Below, in pieces: positions 12,471 to 25,689 of a stretch of 64,000 nt of DNA. The stretch spans positions 1 to 64,000 of the forward strand of contig JAZAYU010000362.1 in assembly GCA_038501625.1 (NCBI GenBank), read 5' to 3'. This stretch comes from Corbicula japonica (lineage: Eukaryota; Mollusca; Bivalvia; Venerida; Cyrenidae). The translations under genes and the position numbers were made by a program. The stretch's first letter is position 1; every line of letters begins with the position of its first letter. The notes under the pieces are model-generated. The model was not told the origin of the DNA, ran no database searches, and saw only the letters and a list, made by a program, of their open reading frames with translations.

Positions 12471-13641
12471 AAATCTAAGTACAGTACTTTGGATCCTTTA
12501 ACTTTGATCATTATGGCAGCAGCATGAGAAGATTCTTCTCCAAGCCTAAAATAACCAATGTGGAAAACAATTATAGTTCTAATTATATGTTTTGGTCTTC
12601 ATTTAAAAGCTTTTTTAAGATACAAAATGCAGATTGAATTTGGTAAATTTTCAATCTAGTCATGGATCGGTAAGGGGCGAATCAAAATCTATACTTTCAC
12701 GAGTAAAAATGTCAACTGCATACAACCCACCCAATTCTTCATGTTTTTACTGCCCGTTAACAAAACTGACTAAATGTTTAGCCTTCGAATGTGTGTAATT
12801 TGTTAATCTATTTAATACAGTATATACCTACCCACTTAAGCTTGTTGAGGACAGGTCTGCTAGCAAACTAGTATACTTGTAGATATGTACTTACCCGGCT
12901 ATGCAGGCGCAGTGTTCATGTGTATAACATTAAACCATGGGTTGTCGGTCTAAGTTGTTGACCCACGCTAGGTGTGCATATTGTGTTACCCCTTGAGACC
13001 GCAAAACTTTTGCTCTGATAATCATTATGCCAGGTTGCTTGGACTACCAATCCGTCCTTGTTGAAGGAGTAGGCATCAAGAGATCGGTGTACGCATGTTC
13101 TCTTTGGTAACGTCTCAACAGAGGTAGTAAATCTGTCCTCGAATTCTAACTTTGCTATTTTGTTGGGTCGTCTGCACATTTTCGTTCCAATGATGAGCTG
13201 TTGTCATATTTACAAACATACTCAATGTTCGCAATCCCAATATAAGGATCATCGATTGTGTGTTCATAAAAACCAAGCCTTGTACGCTACTGGAAGTACT
13301 TTTTGGGTTGTTGGTTGATAAAGTTTAAGCGTAGATATTCATTTTCATTTAATTAATTGCTTCTTTATGTGCCGTTGTTTTGCCCTATGCAAAGCGCGCA
13401 TCCGCGTTATTAGATCTTCTTTTCATATAGCACGGGCGACACATGTGTTCCGTGGAACAACAAATACTAGTTATTGATACTAAGTCCGCCTGCTCAGTGG
13501 GATTTGTCATCAGGGATGTTAAAATAAGTCTCATACAAAATTTATGTTAAGCAATTTATATATTTATCTTATGGTGCCTTTAGATATTGTGGCTTGAATA
13601 CTCTTAAGACAAGCCTGTTATAATCATAGATGTGAACCAGT
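12471..13641. other. intergenic, no gene recognised
   Basis: AT-rich. One 87-codon minus frame (12916-13179) has no recognisable homology. This region lies downstream of the NLR gene. Confidence 0.4.
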
Positions 13642-13647
13642 TTTATT
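13642..13647 (-). terminator. polyadenylation signal of the NLR gene
   Basis: AATAAA on the minus strand, starting about 7 bases after the NLR stop codon. That implies a very short 3' UTR unless a further site downstream is used. Confidence 0.5.
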
Positions 13648-13653
13648 ATAAAA

Positions 13654-16600
13654 TCAGTATACACATGTCACGATGCTATTTTTCTCGACTGTCTGGAACT
13701 GGAAAAGTTGTCTGCGTCTATTCATTCCGTCAAAGATCACAGTGAACCGGTCAGATTTCCTAATATGCCCCACTACAGTTTCATACTCCGCCTTTGGCGT
13801 CACTGTACAGTCTACCAAGTGTACCTTGACGGACTGTGAGAGAGGGCTGATGGAATCAACAAGAGCTTGGAAAGATGAGCTCTTCATTGATACCTCGTAA
13901 AGCACAATCCTCTTTAGTTTCGTCATGTCTGTGATCATAACCAGTCGATTGTCACCGATGTCTGTGAACTGAATGTAAAGATTTTCCAGCTGTACTAATG
14001 CTGGGACAGTTGCTATAAGAGTGGGTATGTCAGTTTCATTAAGGATACGACAATAAAGGGTATGTAAGTTGTGCGCGGCTGGTAGACAGGTAAGCCAGTA
14101 AGAGATCACTTTTGAAGGTAATCTTCCTATATGGCACACCTCTAGATGTTGTGCGTTTACCTTTAGCAACGATACAGGCACGTCAACAAGACCAAGCTGC
14201 TGAAGATTCGTATGTGCCGACAGGTGAAACTGAACACCAGGACAGAACTTCTTGTGATCACTGCAGGCGATATCGTCCAGGTGAATCTGGGATATTGTGA
14301 CACAGGTTGTGAGGAAGGTGGTCACGTTTTCTAGCTGGGCATGTGTTAGTACGAGACAGTTCAGGCAAAGACTCTTCAGTAATGACATGTTTACAATAGT
14401 GTCTAAACATTCCGGAGATAGTGCAGTCATTTCAGAGAAATATCTGCCTTGTTTATAATTTGCATTGTGTAAAGCCAAACAGTGTAATGTTTTCACTGAC
14501 TGGTTCAGTAGTGTCTCTACATCAGCTTGTCTAGGAACACATCTTAAGTGTAGTTTCTCCAGGCAGTGAAAATACTGGAGATTGAGCCTGTTAAGGATAT
14601 ATGTGACCTCTTCTGTGTTTTCACAGTCTGTTATGTTCAGGGATTTTATACCTTTATTATTTCCTTGAACCAGTTTTTGTATGTAAGACATATATTCTGG
14701 ACGTTTTGATTGTTGATTTATCATAACATCCTCAAGAGGCAGGGGACGAAAGTCTTGTCCGTTCAGTTGCATCTCCTCTAAACAATCAACCAGCAGTGAT
14801 TGATATTTAAACATGGTATTGTATTCATTGTGCCGAACTGTATAGTCAATAAAGGTCCTGTATCTTTGTGTATGTGTATCTTCATTTACGGTTTTTATAA
14901 GCTTCCATGAAATGTCTTTGAAAACAGTAGAGCTAAATCCACCAAGAAAGATGAAAACCTCAGACATTTCCAGAATATGAGATAATGTAGTGCAGGTTTG
15001 AACAACAAGTTCATGTATGTTTTGACTAGAGGAATTTGGGTCCAGTGTAGTGGACTGCATGTAAAATGCTGCTAGATACTCTTGTATCGTCTTATGTTGA
15101 AATGAGACATTACTGATACGCCGAGAAATAGGGCCATAGACTTTGTTTTGCGAAAGAAGTCCGAGTTTTAAGCAATACTTTAATTCTTCTGGCTTTAGAT
15201 AGTTTGTAGCGAACTTGTAATCAATAACTAGCATCTGTCTGTTTCCACTTCCAAAAATAGCATAGAAAGCCAGTTTGCCAATCTTCAACAGCAGAGACCG
15301 ATATTCATTGCCTTCCAAACAGTCACTACTTTCTTGTAAAGTGGTAACTGAAACGGGCACTAGCTGAAGTTTTTGGGTTCCCCGATTCAGAGTTAGTTTT
15401 AATATATTTGAGTAAATTTCGCATTTGGAATTTCCAATGTCTCTACCGTCATACCATAGACAAACACAGTGAAGATGTAAGTATGGAATTTTGCATATTT
15501 CTCCAAGCTTGAGATGTGAGGTTGTCTTGTAAAATTCCTCAACTGTCTTTCTAGATTTAAATTTAATGTTTAGCACATTAATGGCATTTTTGACAAGTTC
15601 ATTTGACGATCTTTTATCCAACTCTGTTAGCTCAATGTGACTATCAATGTGATTTGAGGGTAGATGTATAATGTCAAATTTCCACGATCGAGTTGTGGTC
15701 AGTATTGTCCAATTTTTCCTATATTTTGTATGAGGAATATCATGTTCCGTTTTGCGTCTGTCACACGTCTTAGGATGGACCCACTCGTCTAAACCATCAA
15801 CTACAACCAAGCAAGGGTTGTCATCAAGAATCTGGTGCAATGGTTGATTTGACCTTTTAGGCAAGTTTTCTGTGATTAAAGCCTCGATAAGTTTTTCCAA
15901 ATGACATTGTGACCTAGGGACGTCGCGCATGGTAATGTAGAATAAAAATTCAAATCCGTGTAAGGTGCGTATGTCTTCAGGCTTGAATTTGTTATTCATT
16001 GACCTCAACGGATTGTGAGCTTGACACCAGGCCATACAGATGTGTTTACAGAACGATGTTTTGCCCATTCCAGCGCTGCTGGTGACATATATATTTTTAT
16101 GCACCTTACTCAACCCTTGGCAAAACATATGTTCATAGTTTAATATACTTGTCTTTGTAGGATTACCATATGGATGTTGAAGATCTACGGCTACTAAAGG
16201 TGGCTTTACATACAGCTCAACGAGCGGTACCACATGTTCTTCGACCAGCGGAGACACAGATGTCATACTGTGTTGGTGTTGGTAATACTCTATAAGGTCT
16301 TTTTGGAGGCCTGTGAATGGTAAAATTGATTTTAGGAAAAAAAGTGAAATATGCATATCAGAAATTGCCATACTCTGAAACCACAGCCTTCCCACGCAGC
16401 CGAAAATTAGAGAGGAAAACAGCATGGGTTTATGAAATGATCTATCATACTAGACATCACAGATAATTAACGAAGAAAAATGAGAACTTATGGTTATCGC
16501 CTTGGGACAAACTAACTTCTTAGTTATCATGGCTGCAGACTGACAGTTGTTCTTGCACGACGGTCTTTGAAAAAGATCAAGGACAAGAATTATGGGAGGG

Positions 16601-19600
16601 TAGATTTGGGTCCCTTATGGTCGAAGAAATTTCAGCTAAACCACCTTTCACTCTAAGAAGGTAATTCTTGTATATATTATCAGTTTCGTCTCCAACATAA
16701 CTTCCCATAGAGGTCTTATATAGACTTTAGATAATTATGATCCTTTTGGGGGGGCGGATTTTATCATTCAAACAATAAATAACACATTAAGCACGAGCGA
16801 CAAGATAACTTTTGATACTCAGAATCCCGCATCTCAGAATCCCGCATCTCCAGGAAAGATTAAGGTCAGCTGAGCATAGGCCGCGCATTTGATTAACGTT
16901 TAAATAATATATTAATGAGAATAACTCTACGTATTTAGGTACTAGTATTTTAATATGTTATGTTCAAGTTTTCATTTTAATGCTATCCTGAACTGATATG
17001 CCAAACACTGGTTCATCACAAAATTTTACTTCGGCTTTAGACCTGTCTGCTGATTTGATGGTGGTTACCGGAGGAACACCTTGGATTTTTGCTCTCGATG
17101 TGGAAGCAGAACGTACGCGTGATTTTAACACCTCATCAATACCTGCTGCCACATCCGAAGATGGTACTTTTAGAACGTGTTTTTTTTATATTTCGCGTAT
17201 GCTGATAATCAGTTTTGTAATTTGGCCCCATCTGTGTAATTACGCTTAATGCAATGATTAAAATTTGTTGTTTTTTTTAAGATTTTAGAAATATTGTCTC
17301 ATTCCTCTATAAAGGATTAGAGTTTAGACAATTTAACAAAATGGCGGACCAGTCTGACACGGGTATGGCCAGTAGAAAGCTCAAATACCGTCATTAAAAT
17401 GCAGTCAATTTAGTAGAATTCTTATCTAACTCTTATTCCGTTATATCAAAAAGTGAAATATGCATATCAGGAATGGCCAAATCCAGCAGACACAGCCTCC
17501 CCACACAGCCAAAAAGTAGAGAGGAAGACGGTGTTTCCCTTTTCCTTTCAACTTACAACCAAGACGACGGAAATATGTACGATCTATTCTACATCATCTA
17601 TTCACTCCTGCCTTTTAGACACAACATCAAGTCTTGGAAGCCAAAAGTGTAACAGGCCATTTAACTAATCAATTTGTCATGGTTAATGACTAGCAATCAG
17701 GTGTTAATTTGTCTGATAATGTGTCATATGGTCAGCAAGTAACATCTGCAGGAATCATCAGGGTTTAGATAAAGTTTCATTCAACAGGAGCTCTGTTACA
17801 TGCGGTCAGGTTTTTACTTTTGCAAGATGAAGCAGGAAAAAATCCTTTAACTATTTACTATTTGCTGTCAGAAAATATTTATCATGCAGCTTTAATTTTA
17901 TAAAGTATAAAGTTTTTCTATTATTTTCATGAGTTAGATAAAAAAATCAAAGTCTGAAAATATTTTTTTGTCTTTTTATATGTTTATGCATCATAAAAAT
18001 GTTCTTGTAGCCAGTCTATTTTCTATCCTACTACATACAGAGAGATGTATGTGGTTTTGAAGGGCATGTAGACTTGTTTAAGATTTATAGTTGGAAATTG
18101 AAGAAACAAAATATGAACGTCGTCTGGAACCCAGGCTACTGATTAGACTGCATGAATGTGTGTGTGGTTCGGTAGGGGTCTTATGCTATGTAAACTTGTC
18201 GCACGTAGCCTATAAGCTACTTTTGATTAACATAGTAAAAGCTTAATTATTTTAAATGTTTTTGTTTTTCTGTTAGTCTTGTAGGAAGGTCCAAAAGGCC
18301 GGTCTACACTATATGCACCTACTCTGAAATACAGTAGTGTTAACAGATTTTGATTCAGTCTGATTTTTGCATTTTCTTCATTTTATTTTGTTAATTAATG
18401 CAAATTGAATTTACATGTGACGATACGGCATAATTATGAAGTTCACCAGTCTCTTTAATGTAAAGCAAGTAGATGATACAGAAAACAGATACATTTCTTT
18501 TGAACAGTTCTATTCATTTTTGAAAAGTAAAGACAGGAAATTTAAAAACTGTACCGTTAGGCGGTCATTACAATCTTACAAAGGAGGTATTATAACTTTA
18601 AATGAGCAGGAAGTTATTCCAGTGAAATCAGCGTTAAGATATTGCTTTCATTATGACAATCCGTGCAGTATTGTTACAAAAATAGTTGAAAGGGGGATTT
18701 TAAAAGAAACTAAAACTACTTCGTTTGAACCTTCAACATTAGATTTATACAGACTTATTGCAAAAACCAAATTTCAAAATTTGTCAGCATTTGCATCTCT
18801 TCAGTTTGAACAGAAGGTATTTCTTCCTTTATCAAAAAGCATGAAAGAATTTCACGAAAGAAGAATGGTTGAAAATTTGTTTGTTTGAAAGAGACTTTGA
18901 TAAAAACAATGATTGCCTTACATTTGATTATGAAGAATTGTTAAAGCTGAAATACTCAAAGTTCCAAAATTTGCTAAATATTAATCAGTGTTGTGAAAAC
19001 TTGAAGAATACAGTATCAGTTGACTTAACACCAGGATGGATTCGGCGAATATCACATGCTGAAGAGAGAAACAAAATAGAAATTCGGGCAGAACAGAGGC
19101 ATCTTGCACTTATAATTGATAGCGAATCTTTAAATCTTCTTTAAAGATACTGTGAAGAAAAAATTAATAATGTAATATCCTTTGAAAAGTTAAATATCTT
19201 TTGTTTATAGTGATTGTAAACAACACACATGTAAATATTTAGTTTATGAAGATAGTTTTCATCAAGTTTTGTTTTTATGCTTTTTCCTATGGCCATATAT
19301 AATACCGTGCATTATTATAACAGAACATTTTGAAAATGTTCGTAATTACTTAGTCAGATAAAATCATGTGTTAACTCTTTGCAAAAAAATTACTGCCATC
19401 AAAATTTAAATATACTGTATAAATTTGTATTTTTTTATCCTGGAAACCCTAAGATCTCTGGCTTTTATTGCATTATGATACGGATGCTGATTACTTTATC
19501 AATGTGTAAATACAACAAGGTGTATTGAATAATATTATAATTAATACATACACCGCATTTTCTTGACCATGCAAATGTCTATTTTATGCATGATTTCATT

Positions 19601-20743
19601 GTATGTTAAACCCTCTCCTCTCTACATATAACTAAATTGTGTGGGCGAACAGTGTAGATCCAGATCAGCCAGCACATATGTACCGTCTGAACAGGATCTA
19701 CACTGTTAAACGGGTGACAAAAAGGTGATATCGGTGTTTAATACGTTGTCATCGGTTTACTCCATAATTTGGCTGAAAAACTCACCGATCACTCACCGAT
19801 GGCTCTGTGTAACTGGGGTGTTACACTTGTATAATTCTGTAAATGAATGCATGATCTCAATAAATGTTCTTATCAGCCTGGCTATCAATGAGGTAATAAA
19901 ACCATTAACACTCAGTGCCTGATGATTCTTTATGGCCATTCTAATTATCTGCTGGACATCAAAGATATACAGATCTGCCTCTTGTGTCTAAAGGCTGGAG
20001 TGTATTAATCGGAGACCGATATCTTGTTTATTTGGGTGAAAAAAATAATCTCTGTATTGTATGGTAGTCGTCATACAGAAATGAACAAGGAACTTAACTG
20101 CCATTCTTGTTTTTATGTTTACCTTTTGGAATATAGATTTTTAATTTTAATATTGTAATCGATGAATTGTCTGAGAAGTGAAATGAAGGTAGCAGTGTTA
20201 CAACTGGTCCGATATTTAATTAATATAACAAAAGGAAACATGTGTGTATGTCCATAGATCTTAGACAGAACACCTAAACAAAACTCAGCTTCAATCATAG
20301 GGTTGATAAACGCTGACGCCGGTTTAGATAGTTGTGTCAGCTTTATCTTTATAAATGAATTCTTGAGGCAGTGGTATATTTTATAACAATGACTTTCTCA
20401 GTGTCAAGGTCATTAATTACACGAAGATTTGCTGAAATAACATGGCTTTGTTACCTTTTTGTTCATCCATGATATTAGCTGCATCATGACCTGACCGGGT
20501 CTGTTTAGCCAGATCTTGAAAATCATCTGTTACATCATCTCTTGTGGTGGGTTTTATACTTCTTCCTAAGCCTGGTTGCAGATTTTGTTCTGACCCTGTC
20601 GCAAACTGATCCACAAGTTCGCCTGGACTACTCCGTTTAGAATCTGTTCTCTCAACATTGGCGTCTCCCGTATTCCCAGCACCAGTGGGACATACTTGAT
20701 CATTTTCTTTATCTAATCTAGGTTTCTTGAAAGGGTTGCTCAT
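13654..20743 (-). CDS. NACHT-LRR (NLR-type) innate receptor, two coding exons
   Basis: Proposed model: exon 1 at 20743-20455 and exon 2 at 16310-13654, together 981 residues. Exon 1 ends ...GAACAAAAAG|GTAACA and exon 2 follows CCATTCACAG|GCCTCC. Phases match, rebuilding a Gly codon (...MDEQK-G-LQKDLIEYY). Exon 1 (residues 1-96) is polar, opens MSNPFKKPRLDKEND (nuclear-signal-like), and has no death-fold domain I recognise. Exon 2 holds a NACHT NTPase: P-loop SSAGMGKTS (about 174-182), Walker B CLVVVDGLDEW (about 263-273) and the sensor-like ILTTTRSW. A helical region and a C-terminal half of irregular leucine-rich repeats (for example LQQLGLVDV, LENLYIQF) follow. Known NLRs oligomerise on sensing a ligand; the ligand here is unknown. 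Exon 2 stays open upstream to 16425, but that extension overlaps dispersed repeat C, so I reject it as the N-terminus. An acceptor (GCATTCACAG|CTGAAAAAG) 13 bases before the ATG suggests a 5' UTR intron. Confidence 0.85.
16338..16430 (+). repeat. dispersed repeat C, copy 2
   Basis: AAAAGTGAAATATGCATATC ... CCACAGCC...CCCACGCAGCC...TTAGAGAGGAAAAC, matching 17447-17535 closely. It sits in the NLR intron just upstream of the exon 2 acceptor. Confidence 0.75.
16964..17190 (-). other. unassigned open frame in the NLR intron, possible exon
   Basis: A minus-strand frame reading KVPSSDVAAGIDEVLKSRV, then ...SADRSKAEVKFCDEPVFG and a stop. Its composition looks protein-like (charged, no low complexity), but it has no clear acceptor with a pyrimidine tract and no recognisable domain. 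It could be an alternative terminal exon of the NLR gene or a relic. The link is speculative. Confidence 0.2.
17447..17535 (+). repeat. dispersed repeat C, copy 3
   Basis: AAAAAGTGAAATATGCATAT ... CACAGCCTCCCCACACAGCC ... AAAAGTAGAGAGGAAGAC. The tandem placement about 1.1 kb from copy 2, in the same orientation, suggests a local duplication. Confidence 0.75.
18436..19144 (+). pseudogene. unrecognised reading frame broken by one frameshift, nested in the NLR intron
   Basis: Two overlapping plus-strand frames, 18436-18888 (150 codons) and 18869-19144 (91 codons), look like one protein of about 235 residues split by a one-base frame change near 18870-18890. The first starts with ATG (MKFTSLFNVKQVDDTENRYI) and both are lysine- and phenylalanine-rich, hydrophilic and of even composition, unlike chance frames in AT-rich DNA. 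The second half continues plausibly as FERDFDKNNDCLTFDYEELL and ends DSESLNLL. I recognise no domain, signal peptide or membrane segment. It could be a decayed gene, a fragment of a mobile-element protein, or an intact gene with a sequencing indel. It lies antisense inside the 4.1-kb intron of the NLR gene. Confidence 0.45.
19607..19715 (+). repeat. MITE-A copy (partial)
   Basis: AAACCCTCTCCTCTCTACAT terminus, then GTGTAGATCCAGATCAGCC ... GATCTACACTG. Only the first of the two palindromes is present. Confidence 0.8.
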
Positions 20744-20756
20744 GATTCTTTTTCAG

Positions 20757-23700
20757 CTGTGAATGCAAAATGACAAAAAAAAGAAATTATTATATAAATA
20801 TGCACAAATTGGAAAAGATTAATGTAACAGCTTTATGAAGTCTGTTAAAGTCATACTGGCTATCCAATCTCAAAAATTTTCAAGAAATTACTTTATGTGT
20901 GCACGTTTATATTTGCGAATTCCTGATATCTCAGTTTAACACAGCGTCTAGAATACATAATACGAAATCGAATATTTGTATTAAATGATTGTTGGATGCA
21001 GAAAGTTACCTAAAATTTCGGAAAGAAAATATTTCTTTTTGTACATGGAGTGGTGGTTTTATGTCTTAATTAACTTCTATTTACACATGAAAGATCTTTT
21101 TTCGTTTATTAATTTTAATAATTACTTAAATGTTACTTGATGAAAACGATATAAAAAAACATGTTAATCGAGAACAACAATAATTAGGTCAGATATATGT
21201 TGAGTTTTCGATATTTCGCATGGCATGTTTCCAATTATAATGGCATCACAATACATCGTAGCATAAATCCCGGTAAACATAGTACAAACACTACGAATCA
21301 TGTTTTTAACAAAAATGATACAATACAATTTGCCACAGGGGACTGAACTCAGGTTCTAGGGTGCACCAACCTCACAATTGCCCCAACAGGTTTTCATATG
21401 AACAAACAATTACAAGAAAGTGTTTATGTTTTTGGTAGTAAGATTTACAAGGAGAGGAAGATTCTTGGTTTGTGGACCTTAACCATTGTACAACCCCTCC
21501 ACATTTTACTCAAAACTTCGAACCTCCAAAAAGGAACACCCTGCGTTCTCGGTACAATTAAGGGATAATAACAGTGTACGGTTTTATTATTTTATAAAAT
21601 TCAATCTTAGTTTCTTTATCGGATAGCAAATTACTTTTTCAAAGATCATCCTCAAAATTTGATTTGTCACATACATGTTGTCCTCATACAAAATTTCTAA
21701 AACGGACTTTTTTGGTTATTCTGGTGTGTTTTAATGGAATTCTATCCCATCATATATCACTCCTGTCAAATATTTAATATTTTCAACGGTGTTTTAAACA
21801 TCATTTTCTAAACAATAAACCTGAAAACATTAAGTTGCATTTATAATATTTTAATAACTACTTAATATGGCACCATATTTCATTTTTTCCTAAATGTTTC
21901 TGTATGTACCCCGTGATTTTGTTTGCGTTGTATATGAGTATTTAAAGTAATTAAGCATTTATAAAATTAACATTGATACTAGCAGGCTGTATTTTTCTGT
22001 TTGGTGTTTTAATCAAAAATTTGATTACAATTGTTTTCAAATTATTTGATTTTGTTTTAAAGATTGAAAAGAACATATTTCATGTATGTATGTATATGTG
22101 TTTTTGAACGATTGTTGTTATTTATAGATGCCTTATAAAAATTAAAAATAAAACATTTATTTATGTCAATGTTGTTCTTAATAAGTTACCTTCTTCAAAT
22201 AAAGATAATTACTATTATTATTATTATTATTATTATTATTAGGGAGATTTCTATAATTTTTAACTATTTCAATGTTCTACTTTCGTTTTCAATTTTAGAG
22301 GTCGATGAATAGTGTCGTTATTGCGCAAAGCTTTGGTCTCATTCTCCGAGACACTGTTGTCTGTAGTTTAGTTTCGTGCACCTTACTCACATATTACTTC
22401 CATTATTTTTCTGATCTAATATTTTAATCGATGTGAGAAATATAATTGAGAATTATACTTCTGTAAAATATACAAATGAAACAAAGTATATTGAAAATAT
22501 TTAACAGGGAATACGTATACGTAACATAAAATACAACATAAAGAATTATAAAACGTCTTATAGTTGTAAAATGTCTTACCTTGTTTAACTGTTTACTTGA
22601 AAAACGGTTTTGATGGGAAAACCCCTTTATGTCATTAAGTTAGCTACAAACTACTAGTTATTTCACCTTTTAGGTCATTATGTCTTAGTATTTTGAAATA
22701 CAACTATCATTGGTTTCTAAGCGCATGACTGATTTTATTGAATCCCTAAACTCAATATTTATTACAAACATTGAAAACTCGATACTAATCAGGTGCGGTT
22801 CATTTCTTTGAGTTAGATTTTTTAAGCAATTTAAATCCCGTAGATTGTAATTATATTAATATCTTATATTTTGAGTTAGCTATTGAAGCAATGGTGTCAA
22901 TAGAACTAAACCGGACACATTATAAATACAAAACATATATGTAGCGTTCGAGTAAACCTTTTTCTATATGCAACGGAATATCATCATCCTCACGCAGTTG
23001 TGGTTTCACTTTAAAATTTATTATCCATTTTTAAAGATGAAAAAAAAACATTAATGTAATACAGTGACGACATTTGTCAAAATATAATATTTCTTTTTGC
23101 CCGATAATAATATTGTATCTTGAGGGAAAAGGCCGCCCGCTGATGTTATTATAAATCATGACCTGATCCATTTGCATGAACGTAGTGACGAAACCACAGA
23201 TAAATAATTTATGTCAACTTCTTCTGCACACTGTGTATTTTCACAGTTTTTAATTTAGTTTACTACCTCCACACCCGACCCAAAAGAGATAAAGAGAGAA
23301 AATAAGTGAGCAATTGTTGATATAAAGATTATTTTTAAAGGGAAGACACAGACAACGAATATGAAAACCTAAGTGTTTCCAATTGAATGGTCGGTGGAAG
23401 AAATTTCAACCAGGCTCTACGATAGACCAACCTCATACTTGCCCCTACACGTTCCCATAAGATAAACAGGTACAAGTTTTGTGGTGAATTAACTCCAACC
23501 CGCACGTCAATTCGAAAATGTTGCATGCAAAAATACGCAAACATAATAAACTAGACTCTAAAGGCATTATCAAGCAAAAAACGGAGGCATTCACTGACCT
23601 TACTGAGGCCAGGGCAATCATCAACAGCGGCATAATGATATAATTAAAAGTAGAAACTGGTCGATCATCTACGTTCCTTTTCGTTAATTGTTTGTGACGT

Positions 23701-25449
23701 CATATTTGAATTGACGTGCTTATAGGCTGTGTTTTGTGAGTGTGGCGATTCCTGATATGCATATATTACTTTTTTCACGATTTCTGTGAAATCTTAAAAA
23801 CTCTTAAACCCCTACCACATCGTGTAAACAAAGAGGTAAGCAAAAACAATCAGTTGTAGGTAAGCTAGTCACCAAGCACTTTTTTCAATTTTCTGTTGGA
23901 AAAAAGTTTTCTTTTTTTAGGTTATCTTTACATTATTTGAAGCCTCGTCAGCAGGTGCCAATACAAATATTCCCTTTATTCCCTGTTTTTAAAATGATGA
24001 CAGTTAAAACTAAGTGAAGGTGGTAATATAGCCGTAAAATATATCTGTCTATAGATACTAGTGTGAAAATACTTTTTATAATGAAAATCGACAAGCGCGT
24101 GAGCTTTATTACATGAAACAATTACAACACCATGTATAATTTACCAAAGTGACTTTTCGTAATAGAATCTTAAATAGTTTAAAATCGAAAAAGTACATAC
24201 TCTTTCACGCGGTGTAGTAAAATCATCACATTTTTTCCATGTTGTAGTAAAGATGACCTCTGATAATTTAAAATTTCCTGTAATACGCGATTCATTCACT
24301 TATGTTTGTGCTCGATCAATCTTTTTTCTGGGCATGCTCAACAGCTGCTGCTCTACAGATCAATATGTTCATGCATTATGAGTCATCAGTAAGTCATCAG
24401 CTGCTATGTTTGGAAATGATAATTAATTATCTTTTAATTTACATTTTTTATTTCGTTTCAATTTTACATTATACATTATTGTAAAGATCTATTAATTATC
24501 GCGAACTGCATAATTAGCGCTGTCGTCTACTCGTTGAAGAATGACGTCAAATAGCGTACCGCAATCTCCTTTATGTTTCGTTTTGAAGTAGAAAGGAACA
24601 AAAACAAAACTGATCTTTATAAATCTAGTTAGGAAGGCTCATTGTCATATAAACGTTCTGAAAACATTAAGCCATTGAAACTCTGTCGCTTCAATTTGTT
24701 GGGTTTTTGTATGTTTCTATTACGATTTACATATGGTACGAATTCAAGTTCTATTAAATAAACTTGAACATATGATTCGAACAACATGCTTCATAAACTT
24801 TCCTAGGAATAAACTGAACAACACATTTAATAAAGTTAATTGTCAACAATCAAATCTTTCAAATGATATAATACGGTAAACATACCGTATTGTGAAAACT
24901 CCATTTCACGTCTGGGAAGTGGAAAACAACAAAAATTGAACACTTGCATGTCATGTATATTCCATGTGTTACCCAACTCGGAAAATGAATTGAAAACCAT
25001 TAATGACGCTTTGAATGTATACATTCTGGGTTTTTGGATACTAATTGCTTATGCAATTTAACAAAAGTAGAATTAGGAAGTAAAATAGCATGTTAATCTT
25101 ATTGTCAAACTTGAATTTCCGAAATAACGGTCTAATCAGCGATACTTGATAATATGATGATAATATACATTAAAATATGATGGGATAAATTATGTTGAAT
25201 AAAAAATGACCTTGTGAGGTTGAATTAAAATCAGTTTTTCCCATGTGTAGCTGTAGATAATCGCTTGTGATTTTTTTTGCGGTCCCATTTAGGGGTTTTC
25301 TCCCACTTTCTTGGAAATGAGAGAAAAGAGTCGTAAGAGTTTAAAGTTTGCATTATGTCATTTTGTCTTATAATTATTATTATGTTTGCTCAATTGAAAT
25401 CCTCTTCCCCCTTGACAATGTTAAATATGTGACCTTAACAGATCCAAGC
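20757..25449. other. long AT-rich stretch, no gene recognised
   Basis: Only short unsupported frames. It holds a TTA microsatellite (22211-22241) and two full TGACGTCA palindromes (23695-23702, 24542-24549), which match the CREB/ATF site. No coding sequence is visible beside them. Confidence 0.45.
22211..22241. repeat. TTA trinucleotide microsatellite
   Basis: About ten uninterrupted ATT/TTA repeats. Confidence 0.95.
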
Positions 25450-25450
25450 T

Positions 25451-25684
25451 ATACTACTCAAAATTTGATAAGGATCGCTTTCCGTTTTATCCCAAATTAT
25501 TGCCCCTACCAAGTTTCAACTGTTGTTCCACTTCAAGACTTTGTTGGCTCATTATTTTTTTTGGCACAAAGCTGATGTAAAATGAACAAATCTTTAGAAT
25601 CACCGCAAATATTTTATCGTTGCAACCTTATGTAAGGAAAAAATACAACCTTTTAAGTGATCCTTATCAAAATTTGAGTAGTAT
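25451..25684. mobile_element. MITE-like element with 26-bp inverted ends
   Basis: ATACTACTCAAAATTTGATA AGGATC (25451-25476) is inverted at 25659-25684 with one mismatch. The spacer is about 180 bases with no coding content. Confidence 0.65.
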
Positions 25685-25689
25685 ATTAC

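Noticed and set aside
12916..13179. 87-codon minus frame downstream of the NLR gene
   Set aside because: No recognisable domain, splice context or repeat family; probably chance.
16311..16425. N-terminal extension of the NLR exon (MLFSSLIFGCVGRL...)
   Set aside because: Lies upstream of a good acceptor and overlaps dispersed repeat C.
23735..23780. Possible fourth copy of dispersed repeat C (TCCTGATATGCATAT)
   Set aside because: Only about 20 bases match around an AT-rich palindrome; too short to call.
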